64,000 nucleotides of DNA from Pseudarthrobacter sp. IC2-21 (GCF_034048115.1 NZ_CP139145.1:2728001-2792000); one strand, 5' to 3'. Counted from the stretch's first letter, positions 46,188 to 55,633 are shown. Made by a program: numbers and translations. The notes: generated from the letters alone by a model not told the origin.

Positions 46188-47141
46188 TCAGCCTTTACGC
46201 TTCTTGATTTCTGCCGTGGCCTGGGGCAGGACATCGAAGAGATCCCCGACGATGCCGAAGTCGGCGATCTCGAAAACCGGTGAGTCGGCGTCCTTGTTGA
46301 TGGCCACGATGACCTTGGCCGTTTGCATGCCGGCCTTCTGCTGGATGGCGCCGGAGATGCCTGCCGAGATGTACAGCTGGGGGGACACGGTCTTCCCGGT
46401 CTGGCCCACCTGCGCGTCGTGGCTGATCCAGCCGGCGTCAGTGGCCGCACGGGAGGCACCCACGGCAGCGCCGAGGGCGTCGGCGAGTTCCTCCACGGGG
46501 CCGAAGTCGCCGTCCAGCCCGCGGCCGCCCGCCACCACAATCCGCGCGTCGGTGAGGTCCGGACGCCCGCTGGCCACCTTTTGCTCGCGGGAGGTGATGC
46601 GGGCAGCCGCTGCAGTGCCGTCGTCGGCCACCTCCACGGCGGAAGTCTCCGGTACAGTGGCGGCGGGCGCCGGCTCGGGGGTAATGCTGTTGGCTTTCAG
46701 TGTCAGCACGGAGACCGGCGTGGTGGCTTTGGCAGCGGTGGTGTAGGAGCCGGCAAGGACTGACTTGTGAGCCGTGCCATCGGCGTCGACCGCCACGACG
46801 TCGGTGATCACGCCGGCGCTGAGCTTGATGCCCAGCCGGGCCGCGATTTCCTTGCCTTCGGGCGAATTATCGAGAAGCACCGTGGTGGCGCCCGCTGCCG
46901 TTGCGGCGGCGGCGAGGTAGGCGGCCTTCGGTGCGACGAGGTAGTCGTCCAAATTGGCGGCAACGGGCTGGAAGATCGCCGTGACGCCATACTCCGCGAA
47001 CGCCGCCGCGACTGCCGGGTGTACGTCCCCGTTGAGGGCGACGGCGGTTTCACCCAGGGCGCGGCCCGCGGTCAGCAGTTCCAGGCTGCTCTTTTTCAGG
47101 GCTTCTCCGGGCTGGTCAATGAATACAAGTACGTTAGCCAT
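46188..47141 (-). CDS. etfA: Electron transfer flavoprotein alpha subunit
   Basis: Alpha chain of the FAD-containing shuttle that takes electrons from acyl-CoA and other dehydrogenases to the quinone pool. The 317-residue protein shows the C-terminal FAD domain: VVAGGRGLDGDFGPVEELA, AAVGASRAATDAGW, GQTGKTVSPQLYISAGISGAIQ and AINKDADSPVFEIADFGIVGDL. The N-terminal domain resembles EtfB. It starts 14 bases after etfB and is followed by the PIG-L gene, giving an etfB-etfA-deacetylase unit. Confidence 0.96.
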   Translation of the reverse strand: MANVLVFIDQPGEALKKSSLELLTAGRALGETAVALNGDVHPAVAAAFAEYGVTAIFQPVAANLDDYLVAPKAAYLAAAATAAGATTVLLDNSPEGKEIAARLGIKLSAGVITDVVAVDADGTAHKSVLAGSYTTAAKATTPVSVLTLKANSITPEPAPAATVPETSAVEVADDGTAAAARITSREQKVASGRPDLTDARIVVAGGRGLDGDFGPVEELADALGAAVGASRAATDAGWISHDAQVGQTGKTVSPQLYISAGISGAIQQKAGMQTAKVIVAINKDADSPVFEIADFGIVGDLFDVLPQATAEIKKRKG

Positions 47142-47155
47142 GTCTGTGATCCCTC

Positions 47156-47947
47156 TTAGAGCAGCTTCTGGGCGGCCAGGAAGTCGACGAGCTTGATGCC
47201 GGCGTCGCCTTCGTCGGTGATGATGGTGCCTGCGGTGCGTGGCGGCCGTTCCGCGGCGGCGGTCACGGTGGTCCAGGATCCGGCGTGGCCCACCTGTGCC
47301 GGGTCGACGCCGATCTCCGCCAGCGAGAGCGTGGTGATGCTCTTGCGTTTGGCGGCGATGATGCCCTTGAAGTTGGGGTAGCGCGGTTCGTTGATCTGGT
47401 CCGTCACCGAGACGACGGCGGGCAGCGCGGCTTCCACGGTCTCGGAGTAGGTGTCGGCGTCGCGGCGGGCCGTGAGCCGGCCGCCGTCCACCGTCAGCGA
47501 TGACGCAAAAGTCACCTGCGGCAGGCCGAGTCGTTCGGCAAGCTGTGCCGGCACCAGGGATGTCTCGCCGTCGGTGGAGGCCATGCCGGTCAGGACGAGG
47601 TCCACCGCCCCGAGGTGCCGGACGGCTGCCGCGAGCGCCAGCGAGGTGGCGGCGGCGTCCGAACCCGCCAGGGCGCTGTCCGTCAGGTGCACGCCTTCGG
47701 TGGCACCCATCTGGAGCGACTTCTTGACGGCGTTGACCGCACCGGCCGGGCCCATGCTCAGCGCGATGACCTGGTTCCCCGCCTTGGCGCCGCCGCGCGC
47801 TTCGGCCAACTGCAGGGCAGCCTCCAGCGCGTACTCATCCAGCTCCGAAAGGATGCTTTCGTCGCGGTCCGTGGTGTAGCCCTCTCCGTTGAGGTGACGG
47901 TCGAACTGGGCGTCCGGTACATGCTTGACCAGGACGACGATCTTCAA
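47156..47947 (-). CDS. etfB: Electron transfer flavoprotein beta subunit
   Basis: Beta chain (263 residues), partner of EtfA. It has KIVVLVKHVPDAQFD near the start, the AMP-binding VIALSMGPAGAVNAVKKSLQMGA, GMASTDGETSLVPAQLAERLG and the hinge/recognition-loop end region. The TTG at 47945-47947 is preferred because proteins of this family begin M-K-I-V-V and GGAAG lies five bases upstream. A GTG four codons earlier (47959) is an alternative. First of the operon with etfA. The corresponding ETF-quinone oxidoreductase is not in the window. Confidence 0.94.
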   Translation of the reverse strand: MKIVVLVKHVPDAQFDRHLNGEGYTTDRDESILSELDEYALEAALQLAEARGGAKAGNQVIALSMGPAGAVNAVKKSLQMGATEGVHLTDSALAGSDAAATSLALAAAVRHLGAVDLVLTGMASTDGETSLVPAQLAERLGLPQVTFASSLTVDGGRLTARRDADTYSETVEAALPAVVSVTDQINEPRYPNFKGIIAAKRKSITTLSLAEIGVDPAQVGHAGSWTTVTAAAERPPRTAGTIITDEGDAGIKLVDFLAAQKLL

Positions 47948-48117
47948 TGTATCTTCCACTGTGTTTACAGCAGCCTTCCATGCTTGTGGACAGCCAGCCG
48001 GGTGGGGTCATGGCCTCGGAACGCCCGGGGTACGGGTAGATCCTAGCTAACCATATAGTCGCCCCGCGTTGCCGTCCCGTTAACCCCTGTGTCAGGGCCG
48101 GGCGGCCTGGGGTGGAA

Positions 48118-48163
48118 GCAGACGACGGCGGCGGTCACCGAGGTGACCGCCGCCGTCGTCTGC
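48118..48163. terminator. Strong hairpin between etfB upstream region and htrA 3' end
   Basis: Perfect 22-base inverted repeat (48118-48139 and 48142-48163) with a two-base loop, just beyond the htrA stop codon. One of the strongest hairpins in the window; it probably terminates htrA. Confidence 0.75.
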
Positions 48164-48192
48164 TCCTGTTTCAGTTCCTGTTGCTTGGGTTC

Positions 48193-49791
48193 CTACTGGT
48201 CCGCTGCCGTTCCCAGGGTGACGTCCAGAGTCTGCTCCTGGCCGTTGCGCTGGACGGTGATTTTGGCTGTGGATCCGCCGGCCTGCTCGCGGACGGCTGC
48301 CGTCAGCTGGTTGGGTTCACTGACGGTCAGGTCGTTGAACTTGGTGATCACATCACCCACCTTGATGCCTGCCTTCGCGGCTGCCGAATTGGGTTCGACG
48401 GTGGCTACGTCCGCTCCGACCGAGAAGCTGGACGAACTTCCCGAGGACTTGTCCCGAACGCTCACACCCAACTGGCCGTGGGATGCCTTGCCGGTATCGA
48501 TGAGCTCCTGCGCCACCCGCTTGGCGTGGTTGATGGGGATGCTGAAGCCGACGCCAATGTTTCCGCTGGAGGACGACGAAGAAGAGTCGGAACCGGCGGA
48601 CGCGATGGCAACGTTGACGCCGATGATCTCGCCCTTGGAGTTGACCAGGGCGCCGCCGGAGTTGCCGGGGTTGATTGCGGCGTCAGTCTGGATCACGTTG
48701 ATGGCGATGGATCCCTGGTTGGCCGTGCTCTGGCCCTGCCCGCCCCCCGGGGGCGCGAACTGGAAGCCCTGGTCCCCGCCCTGGGAACTGTCCCCGTTCT
48801 TGGGTGCCGCGGAGGAGGCCACGCTAATGGTCCGGTTCAAGGTTGAGACGATACCGTCCGTCACAGTGCCGGTGAGACCCAGCGGGGAGCCGATTGCAAT
48901 TGCCGTGTCACCGACATTGAGCTTGCCGGAATCCCCGAGGGTTGCCGGAGTGAGCCCGGAGGTATCGTCCACCTTGATCACGGCAAGGTCAGACAGCGGA
49001 TCTGTCCCCACCAGCGTGGCTTTGAGGACCTTTCCTGCGCTGGTGCGGACCTCCAGGGCCGCGTTGGCTGTCTGGCCGTCCAGGGTAACGACGTGGGTAT
49101 TGGTGAGGATGTGCCCCTTGTCGTCCAGGACGATGCCCGACCCCGTCCCGCCGGCATTGCCGGCCGAAGCGCTGATGGTCACCACACTGGGGGTAGCCTT
49201 CAGGGCCGCAGCCGTAATGGCATTGACATCGTCCTTGTTGTTGACGATCACCGTGCCGGGCTGGCTGCTGGTGCTGCCGACCGCTGAAGATGAATTGTTG
49301 ACGAGTGCACCCGAACCGACGGTGGCCACGCCGCCACCCACGAGGCCGGCGGCGAGGATGCTGGCCACCAGGGTCCCGACACCGAAGGAGGCCTTCCTGC
49401 GGGGGGCGTCAGCGGGGTTGGGTGCCGAGTTGTATTGCCCGGGGTTGTACTGGCCGGTGTAACCGCCCGGCAGTGCTGAATGGGCGCCCTGCGGCTGCTG
49501 GTGCGGGTCGTGCTGGTTGTGCGCCTGCTGGCCGTATGGCTGCCCGCTGTGGGTTTGCTGGTCGCTTGCCTGCTGGCCGTAGAACGGCTCACGGGGAGGG
49601 TAGACCGGACGTGGCGCGCCGGGCAGTTGCTGGGTCGGGTTCCCGGGCGCCCCGGAGCGGTCCAGTTGCTCAGTCGGATGGGAGTGACCGCCAGTGCTGC
49701 TGCCGGCTTCCGCAGGGGCCTGGGCCGGGTTCCGGCTCCCGTCCGGCTGCCGGTTATCAGGCGCTGCACCCGGGTTTGGGTTCTCAGTCAT
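48193..49791 (-). CDS. HtrA/DegP-like membrane serine protease
   Basis: S1C family protease with PDZ domain, 532 residues, for envelope protein quality control. The order is a cytosolic, Gln/His/Pro-rich N-terminal region (1-130), one membrane helix (about 136-158), a trypsin-like domain with His233 (NTHVV), Asp268 (LSDLAVIKVD) and Ser378 (PGNSGGALV), and a PDZ domain at the C-terminus (about 440-530). Two Ser/Gly-rich inserts interrupt the protease domain near 335-358 and 400-410. ATG 49789-49791 is chosen as GGAAG precedes it by five bases. It is divergent from the TPM gene. Confidence 0.93.
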   Translation of the reverse strand: MTENPNPGAAPDNRQPDGSRNPAQAPAEAGSSTGGHSHPTEQLDRSGAPGNPTQQLPGAPRPVYPPREPFYGQQASDQQTHSGQPYGQQAHNQHDPHQQPQGAHSALPGGYTGQYNPGQYNSAPNPADAPRRKASFGVGTLVASILAAGLVGGGVATVGSGALVNNSSSAVGSTSSQPGTVIVNNKDDVNAITAAALKATPSVVTISASAGNAGGTGSGIVLDDKGHILTNTHVVTLDGQTANAALEVRTSAGKVLKATLVGTDPLSDLAVIKVDDTSGLTPATLGDSGKLNVGDTAIAIGSPLGLTGTVTDGIVSTLNRTISVASSAAPKNGDSSQGGDQGFQFAPPGGGQGQSTANQGSIAINVIQTDAAINPGNSGGALVNSKGEIIGVNVAIASAGSDSSSSSSSGNIGVGFSIPINHAKRVAQELIDTGKASHGQLGVSVRDKSSGSSSSFSVGADVATVEPNSAAAKAGIKVGDVITKFNDLTVSEPNQLTAAVREQAGGSTAKITVQRNGQEQTLDVTLGTAADQ

Positions 49792-49937
49792 TGGACTTCC
49801 TTTCATCCTCGTCTGCATTAACTATGTACCGTTTGACTGGAACTGGGGCGAACGTTGGCTGGGAGGTTCCTGAGTGCGTTAATTATCCGCTGATCCTCGA
49901 ACTTCGGGGGGTTTCGCTGGTGGCATATTCGCCTCGA

Positions 49938-49966
49938 TGGACGCACCCATAGGTGCACCATAGAAT
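49938..49966 (+). promoter_or_regulatory. Candidate promoter of the TPM-pspA unit
   Basis: TGGACG and TAGAAT with a 17-base spacer, 110 bases before the TPM start codon. Four of six and five of six consensus bases match. Tentative. Confidence 0.4.
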
Positions 49967-50078
49967 CAAAAGGAATTGCCACAGCGACCTGCGGCTTTAC
50001 ACCACGCGTGGGGGCGCTGCTGAATTCTGAGACGCTGATTCGTCCTGAATCGGTGTCAGGCGTGCTGAAGGGTTGCAC

Positions 50079-52133
50079 ATGCGGTCAAAGTTCAAACGTA
50101 TCCTCGCCGTGATCGGCCTGACAGGGCTGCTCGCGGTTCCCGCCGGCGCGGCTTGGGCCGAACCGCCGGTAACCATCCCGTCCGGCACGAACATTGTGGA
50201 TAACGCCAATGTTCTGGGCAGCCGCAAGGGCGAAGTGCAGACCGCCATCCAGACGCTGCTAAAGGACCACAAGTACAACCTCTATGTCGTGACGGTGAAC
50301 TCCTTCGACAACCCGTCCAAGCCTGAGGACTGGGGCAAGGCTGTTGCTACCCAAAAATCAATGGGCAAGGCCGATGTCCTGCTGGCCATTTCCACGGCGG
50401 GCCAGTTCTACTTTGCGACTGACGCTTCGAGCGCCATCAGGTCGAAACAGTCCAACATCAGCCAGAATGCCGTCACCGCCAACCTGGCTGGTGGCAAGAA
50501 GGATTACGCCCAGGCCGCTATCGACACTGCAGCTGCCATTGGCGATGCAGCCGGAGGAGGCAGCGGCAACGTCCCATCCACCGGCGGCGCCGGCGCGAGT
50601 GTCCTGGTCGGAACGGGCGTGGTTGTTGCCGGCGGAGCCGGCGCATACCTTTACTTCCGCAACAAGCGGAAGAAGGCAGCCCAGGCATCCAGCGCCAGCT
50701 ACGGACCGCAGGGCGCCGAACTCGATCCCCTGGCTTCGCTGAGCATCGAGGAACTCCGCCGCAAGAGCGGCTCCCTGATCATCGAGGCCGATGACGCCAT
50801 CAAGTCCAGCGAGCAGGAGCTTGGCTTCGCCCAGGCACAGTACGGTGATGCCGCGGTAGGCAACTTCACAAAAGCCCTTGCGGAAGCCAAGGCGCATATG
50901 ACCGAGTCGTTCAAGCTCCAGCAGCAGCTCGACGACCACATCCCGGACACCGAGGAACAGCAGCGCAGCTGGTACGGCGAGATCATCCGCCGTTCAGAGG
51001 CAGCGCTCGGCTCGCTCCAGGAGCAAAAGGCCGATTTCGACTCGCTGCGTGAGCTGGAGAAGAACGCTCCCCAGGCACTGGCTGCGGTGACTACGGGCGC
51101 CCATGACGCCGACGCCAAAATTGCCACAGCGGAACAGTCATTGACAGCTTTGCGTGCCAAGTATGCGGACAGCGCGCTGGTACAGGTCGCGGACAACATC
51201 ACGCAGGCCAAGGAACGCCTCGCCTTCGTGCAGAATGCCACCGGCACCGCCCAGGAGAAGCTCGCAGCCGGTGAAGGCAGCCTGGCTGCTGTGGCCGTCC
51301 GCGCCGCAGAGGAAAGCCTGCACCAGACCAACGTCCTGCTCGATGCCATCGCCAAGGTCTCAGCCAGTCTGGACGAGGCCCGGAACGGGCTCGAGGCAGC
51401 CGTCGTCGAGACCTCCCAGGACCTTGCCCAGGCGAAGGCCATGATCCAGTCCGGCGAACACCCTGAACTGGCCGGCCCGGTGGCAGGCGTTGAAGCCGCG
51501 CTGGCTCAGGTGAAGGCCGAAATCCAGGGCGGGAAAATCGATCCCATCGCCACCCTGCAGCGCGTGGAGACGGCGCATCAGGCACTGGACCAGTCCCTCA
51601 CCGGCATCCGGAACCAGCAGGATCAGGCCCGCCGCGCCCAGGCTTCGCTCCAGCAGACCATCATGTCGGCACAGGCACAAATCAGCGCGACGTCCGATTA
51701 CATCACCGCCCGGCGCGGTGGTGTGGGCACCGAAGCCCGGACCCGGCTTGCTGAATCGCAGCGCAACCTTGACTACGCACTCTCCATCTCCCGCAACGAC
51801 CCCGTCACCGCGCTCACGTATGCCCAGCAGGCTCATGCCCTCGCCGCCCAGGCCGCCCAACTGGCCCAGGCCGACGTCGACAACTTCGGCGGCTACGCCA
51901 ACCAGGGCTTTGGCGGTGGCGGCATGTTCGGCGGTCGCGGCGGAGGCGGCGGCGGCCTCGGCGGCGCCATCCTGGGCGGCATCCTCATCAACTCCATCCT
52001 CAACGGCGGTGGGGGCGGCGGCTGGGGCGGCGGTCACAGCGACGGCGGTGGCTGGGGAGACGGCGGCGGTTTCGGCGGCGGCGGCGACTTCGGCGGAGGA
52101 GATTTCGGCGGAGGCGACTCCGGAAGTTTCTAG
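50079..52133 (+). CDS. TPM-domain (YgcG-like) protein with coiled coil and glycine-rich tail
   Basis: Exported membrane protein of 684 residues. A signal peptide (1-27, ending AAWAEP) is followed by the TPM phosphatase-like domain (about 35-155: TNIVDNANVLGSRKGEVQTAI, NLYVVTVNSFDNPSKPEDWGKAVATQ). A membrane helix (about 174-194) comes next, then some 390 residues of Ala/Gln/Glu-rich, probably coiled-coil helices, and a C-terminal Gly-rich tail (GGGG repeats). The ATG at 50079 has GAAGGG before it. The pspA gene follows 107 bases later. TPM proteins are often tied to membrane-stress functions; the coiled-coil size is unusual. Confidence 0.85.
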   Translation: MRSKFKRILAVIGLTGLLAVPAGAAWAEPPVTIPSGTNIVDNANVLGSRKGEVQTAIQTLLKDHKYNLYVVTVNSFDNPSKPEDWGKAVATQKSMGKADVLLAISTAGQFYFATDASSAIRSKQSNISQNAVTANLAGGKKDYAQAAIDTAAAIGDAAGGGSGNVPSTGGAGASVLVGTGVVVAGGAGAYLYFRNKRKKAAQASSASYGPQGAELDPLASLSIEELRRKSGSLIIEADDAIKSSEQELGFAQAQYGDAAVGNFTKALAEAKAHMTESFKLQQQLDDHIPDTEEQQRSWYGEIIRRSEAALGSLQEQKADFDSLRELEKNAPQALAAVTTGAHDADAKIATAEQSLTALRAKYADSALVQVADNITQAKERLAFVQNATGTAQEKLAAGEGSLAAVAVRAAEESLHQTNVLLDAIAKVSASLDEARNGLEAAVVETSQDLAQAKAMIQSGEHPELAGPVAGVEAALAQVKAEIQGGKIDPIATLQRVETAHQALDQSLTGIRNQQDQARRAQASLQQTIMSAQAQISATSDYITARRGGVGTEARTRLAESQRNLDYALSISRNDPVTALTYAQQAHALAAQAAQLAQADVDNFGGYANQGFGGGGMFGGRGGGGGGLGGAILGGILINSILNGGGGGGWGGGHSDGGGWGDGGGFGGGGDFGGGDFGGGDSGSF

Positions 52134-52240
52134 TCCGCAAGGACAGCCGTTGCCGGCGGTCCATCCCGGTGACAAACATAAACGGTACAACTGTTCACTG
52201 ATTCCAGTGGCCACCATTGAGCAGGACGAAAGGTAACACC

Positions 52241-53032
52241 ATGGTTAAGCAGTCCATTTTCGGCCGCATCGCGCAGCTTGCAAAGGCAAACATCAACTCT
52301 TTGCTGGACAACGCTGAGGATCCGCAGAAGATGCTGGACCAGATGGTCCGGGACTACACGAACAACATCGCCGAGGCCGAATCCGCCGTGGCCCAGACCA
52401 TCGGGAACCTCCGGATGCTCGAGGACGACTACCGCGAGGACGTCAAGAACGCGCAGGACTGGGGCAACAAGGCCCTCGCAGCCTCGCGGAAGGCGGACGA
52501 ATACCGGGCCGGCGGCGACACTGTTGATGCCGAGAAGTTCGATAACCTCGCCAAGGTGGCCCTGCAGCGCCAAATGTCCGCCGAGAACGAAGCCAAGGGA
52601 GCAGAGCCCAGCATCGCTTCGCAGCGCGAAGTGGTGGACAAGCTCAAGAGCGGCCTCGATCAGATGAAGGGCAAGCTCAACGAACTGACCAGCAAGCGGA
52701 ATGAGCTGGTGGCCCGCTCCAAGACGGCCGCGGCGCAGTCCCAGGTGCATGATGCGATCAAGAGCATCGACTTCATGGACCCCACCAGCGAAGTTGGCCG
52801 TTTCGAAGAGAAGATCCGCCGCGAAGAGGCGAAGGTCCGCGGCCAGCAGGAGCTTGCCGCATCGAGCCTGGACGCCCAGTTCAACCAGCTCGAGGACCTC
52901 GGCGAGCAGACCGAGATCGAGGCTCGTCTAGCCGCCCTGAAGTCCGGCGGTGCCAAGCCGGCCCTGGGCGCCTCGGGGTCGTCGGTTCCGGCAGGGTCCA
53001 CCGTGGACGAAGCTGATTTCGATAAGCTGTAG
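52241..53032 (+). CDS. pspA: PspA/IM30 family membrane-stress protein
   Basis: Phage-shock protein A family protein of 263 residues, which forms large oligomers (ESCRT-III-like) on stressed membranes. It starts MVKQSIFGRIAQLAKANINSLLDNAEDPQKMLDQMVRDY and is almost entirely a long coiled coil (residues 30-220), followed by a short acidic, flexible tail ending EADFDKL. The ATG at 52241 follows AAAGGTAACACC; an in-frame TTG eight codons earlier is less likely. Downstream of the TPM gene, probably one unit. No PspC or clgR-type gene is seen. Confidence 0.93.
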   Translation: MVKQSIFGRIAQLAKANINSLLDNAEDPQKMLDQMVRDYTNNIAEAESAVAQTIGNLRMLEDDYREDVKNAQDWGNKALAASRKADEYRAGGDTVDAEKFDNLAKVALQRQMSAENEAKGAEPSIASQREVVDKLKSGLDQMKGKLNELTSKRNELVARSKTAAAQSQVHDAIKSIDFMDPTSEVGRFEEKIRREEAKVRGQQELAASSLDAQFNQLEDLGEQTEIEARLAALKSGGAKPALGASGSSVPAGSTVDEADFDKL

Positions 53033-53068
53033 CCAGTAGCGGGCCGCCCGGCAGGGCGGTCCAGCGGG

Positions 53069-53105
53069 GAGGCCGGAGTTCGCGATGAACTCCGGCCTCT
53101 GCTTT
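53069..53105 (+). terminator. Terminator after pspA
   Basis: Perfect 13-base stem (53069-53081 and 53087-53099) around GCGAT, then TGCTTT. It lies 36 bases after the pspA stop. Confidence 0.7.
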
Positions 53106-53161
53106 ACCACCACACCACGGCTCTCCCGCCGTGGCCGCCGGAAGTGTGTAGCGTGGAGGCC

Positions 53162-54589
53162 ATGGCCTCCCGCGACGCATCCACCATCGTTTGGCTCCGT
53201 GATGATCTCCGGCTGGACGACAATCCTGCCCTGTCACACGCCGTCGACATCGGCCTGCCGCTGACCGTGGTCTACATCCTCGACGAGGAATCGCCAGGAG
53301 TCCGGCCGCTTGGAGGTGCGGTCAAGTGGTGGCTGCACCATTCCCTCGCATCCCTTGCGGCGGCCCTGAAAGATGCCGGCTCCACACTGGTCCTCCGCCG
53401 GGGACCGGCGGGTCCGGTGATTCGCGGGCTGGAAGAGGAAACCGGCGCGCAGCACCTGCTGTGGAATCGACGCTACGGCGGCCCTGAACGGGCAGTGGAC
53501 GCCGAAATCAAAACCTGGGCGGCGGAGAATGGCATCGATGCCGCCAGCTTCCAGGCCAGCCTGCTTTACGAACCGTGGACCATCACCACGGGCAGCGGGG
53601 GCCCGTACAAAGTCTTCACACCGTTCTGGCGGGCCTGCATGGCGTCAGGAGAACCCCGTAAGCCGATGGACGCCCCCACGCACCTCCCCTCCCCCGGCGC
53701 GGGGAGAGTGGCCAGTGACGTCCTGTCAGAGTGGTCCTTGCTGCCCGTCTCACCGGACTGGAGCGGCGGGCTGGCCAGGACCTGGCAGCCCGGGGAGGCC
53801 GGCGCCCACAGCCGACTGGACGATTTCCTGGACGGCCCGGTGAACGAGTACGGCGACGGCCGGGACGTGCCCGGCATGGAGGGCACCAGCCGGCTGTCCC
53901 CGCATCTGCGTTTCGGCGAAATCAGTCCGTTCCGGGTCTGGCACGAGATCCGCCTCCGCTTTCCACGCGAGGCGACGCCCGACGTCGGCATCTTCCGGTC
54001 CGAGCTCGGCTGGCGGGAGTTCTGCTGGCAGCTGCTCTATGTCAATCCGCAGCTTGCGACCCGCAACTACCGGCCGGAGTTTGACCGCTTCGAGTGGCAG
54101 GAACCCGCCGCCGCGGAACTGGAAGCCTGGCAGCAGGGCCGGACCGGTTATCCGCTGGTGGACGCCGGGATGCGGCAGCTGTGGCAGACCGGATGGATGC
54201 ATAACCGGGTACGGATGGCCGCGGCGTCGTTTCTGGTCAAGAACCTCCTTGCCGATTGGAGGTTGGGGGAAGCATGGTTCTGGGACACCCTGGTGGACGC
54301 GGACGCGGCCAGCAACCCGGCGAACTGGCAGTGGGTGGCAGGCTCCGGTGCCGACGCTTCACCCTATTTCCGGATCTTCAATCCGGTGACGCAGAGCAAA
54401 AAATTCGACGCTGAGGGCAGGTACCTTCGCGAGTTCATCCCCGAGCTGGCACCGCTGGACCGCAAGGCCATCCACGAGCCATGGAAATCACTGGGCCTTG
54501 AAGGCTACCCCGCACCGGTGGTGGGCCTCCCTGAGTCCCGTGAGCGTGCGCTGGCCACCTACCAGAGGCTTAAGGACACCCAGGGCTGA
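53162..54589 (+). CDS. phr: Deoxyribodipyrimidine photolyase
   Basis: Light-driven repair of UV pyrimidine dimers, FAD cofactor, 475 residues. The N-terminal antenna domain begins TIVWLRDDLRLDDNPAL. The C-terminal FAD-binding domain shows TSRLSPHLRFGEISPF, LGWREFCWQLLY, TGYPLVDAGMRQLWQTGWMHNRVRM and WDTLVDADAASNPANWQWVAGSG. ATG at 53162 is used; the TGGAGG just before it is very close, so a start at GTG 53153 is possible. It lies after the pspA terminator and converges on the cytochrome b gene. Confidence 0.95.
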   Translation: MASRDASTIVWLRDDLRLDDNPALSHAVDIGLPLTVVYILDEESPGVRPLGGAVKWWLHHSLASLAAALKDAGSTLVLRRGPAGPVIRGLEEETGAQHLLWNRRYGGPERAVDAEIKTWAAENGIDAASFQASLLYEPWTITTGSGGPYKVFTPFWRACMASGEPRKPMDAPTHLPSPGAGRVASDVLSEWSLLPVSPDWSGGLARTWQPGEAGAHSRLDDFLDGPVNEYGDGRDVPGMEGTSRLSPHLRFGEISPFRVWHEIRLRFPREATPDVGIFRSELGWREFCWQLLYVNPQLATRNYRPEFDRFEWQEPAAAELEAWQQGRTGYPLVDAGMRQLWQTGWMHNRVRMAAASFLVKNLLADWRLGEAWFWDTLVDADAASNPANWQWVAGSGADASPYFRIFNPVTQSKKFDAEGRYLREFIPELAPLDRKAIHEPWKSLGLEGYPAPVVGLPESRERALATYQRLKDTQG

Positions 54590-54612
54590 GGCCCGTCCGG
54601 GCCCGGCGGACG

Positions 54613-55545
54613 TCAGCGGCTCACTTTGCCCATCAGCGAGGCAATGGGCCGCAGGAAGAGCGGACGCGCCAGGAACCAGGCGGCGACCATCACGGCGACC
54701 GAAGCCAGGAACACCCAGAAACCGAACCAGCCGGCGTCGTCGCTGCCGCCGTACATGTGATTGAGGTTCCGCAGTGCTCCGGTGGCCAGCACCAGGAAGA
54801 CGTGCACCACGATAAAAGCCACGAAGTAGATCATCACGGGGAAGTGAATGGCCCGTGCCACCTCGACGGGGTAGGCCTTGTTGAGGCCCGCAGCCTTCTT
54901 GGGCCACGCGGAGGATGTCCGGATACCGGAAATGAAGGCCAGTGGCGCGGCAATGAAGACGGTAACGAAGTACGTCAGCAGCTGCAGCGCGTTGTAGTTG
55001 ACCCAGCCGTTCTCGGTGGGCCAGTTCAGCGAGGCGTACTGCAGCGCAGCCGAAAGTGCGTTGGGGATGACGTCCCAGCTGGTGGGCACAATCCGCACCC
55101 ACTGGCCTGTGGCGAACAGGAGGACAGCGAACACCACGCCGTTGAGGATCCACAGGGCATCCAGTGTCAGGTGCAGCCACAGTTCCAGGGTGATCTTCGT
55201 GGGCGCGTTCTTGGTCTTGATCAAGCCCTTGTTGTTTCGTGTCCAGTGCCCGCTGGGACGTGTTGTGGTCCGCACCTGCCAGCCGGTCCTGATGATCAGC
55301 AGCAGGAAAAAGCCGTTGAGGAAGTGCTGCCAGCCCAGCCAGGCCGGAAAGCCCACGGGTGCACCGTCAGGGAGTTCCGAGTGGCCCGGGTAGTCCGCGA
55401 GGAACGAAGCCACCGCAGGCAGCCCGGTCATCCACTTGGCCAGCAGCACCACCAGGACCAGCGCCACGAGAACGGCCGGAATGCCCCAGTAGAGCCTGGA
55501 CGGCTTGCCCGTCGCAGAGGCGGGCTTCTTCGTGGGTGTCGACAT
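54613..55545 (-). CDS. Cytochrome b/b561-like membrane protein
   Basis: 310-residue di-haem-type membrane protein with an N-terminal basic tail, then about six membrane helices (for example LYWGIPAVLVALVLVVLLA, FLNGFFLLLIIRTGW, LHLTLDALWILNGVVFAVLLFA and HFPVMIYFVAFIVVHVFLVLA). Histidines in GWQHFL, WLHLTL, AIHFPVMIYF and VVHVF are candidate haem ligands. The likely function is electron transfer to or from a molybdenum or other redox partner, which is not in the window. Converges on the photolyase gene. Confidence 0.8.
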   Translation of the reverse strand: MSTPTKKPASATGKPSRLYWGIPAVLVALVLVVLLAKWMTGLPAVASFLADYPGHSELPDGAPVGFPAWLGWQHFLNGFFLLLIIRTGWQVRTTTRPSGHWTRNNKGLIKTKNAPTKITLELWLHLTLDALWILNGVVFAVLLFATGQWVRIVPTSWDVIPNALSAALQYASLNWPTENGWVNYNALQLLTYFVTVFIAAPLAFISGIRTSSAWPKKAAGLNKAYPVEVARAIHFPVMIYFVAFIVVHVFLVLATGALRNLNHMYGGSDDAGWFGFWVFLASVAVMVAAWFLARPLFLRPIASLMGKVSR

Positions 55546-55633
55546 CGAAAAACATTCCTCTCGAGAATGACTGACCAGTGCTCAAACGGCTCTGCGAACG
55601 AGAATACTAGGAACCACCAGCATTCAGGCAAAA

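Noticed and set aside
48089..49462. 457-residue plus-strand frame opposite htrA
   Set aside because: Antisense of a protease with clear catalytic triad.
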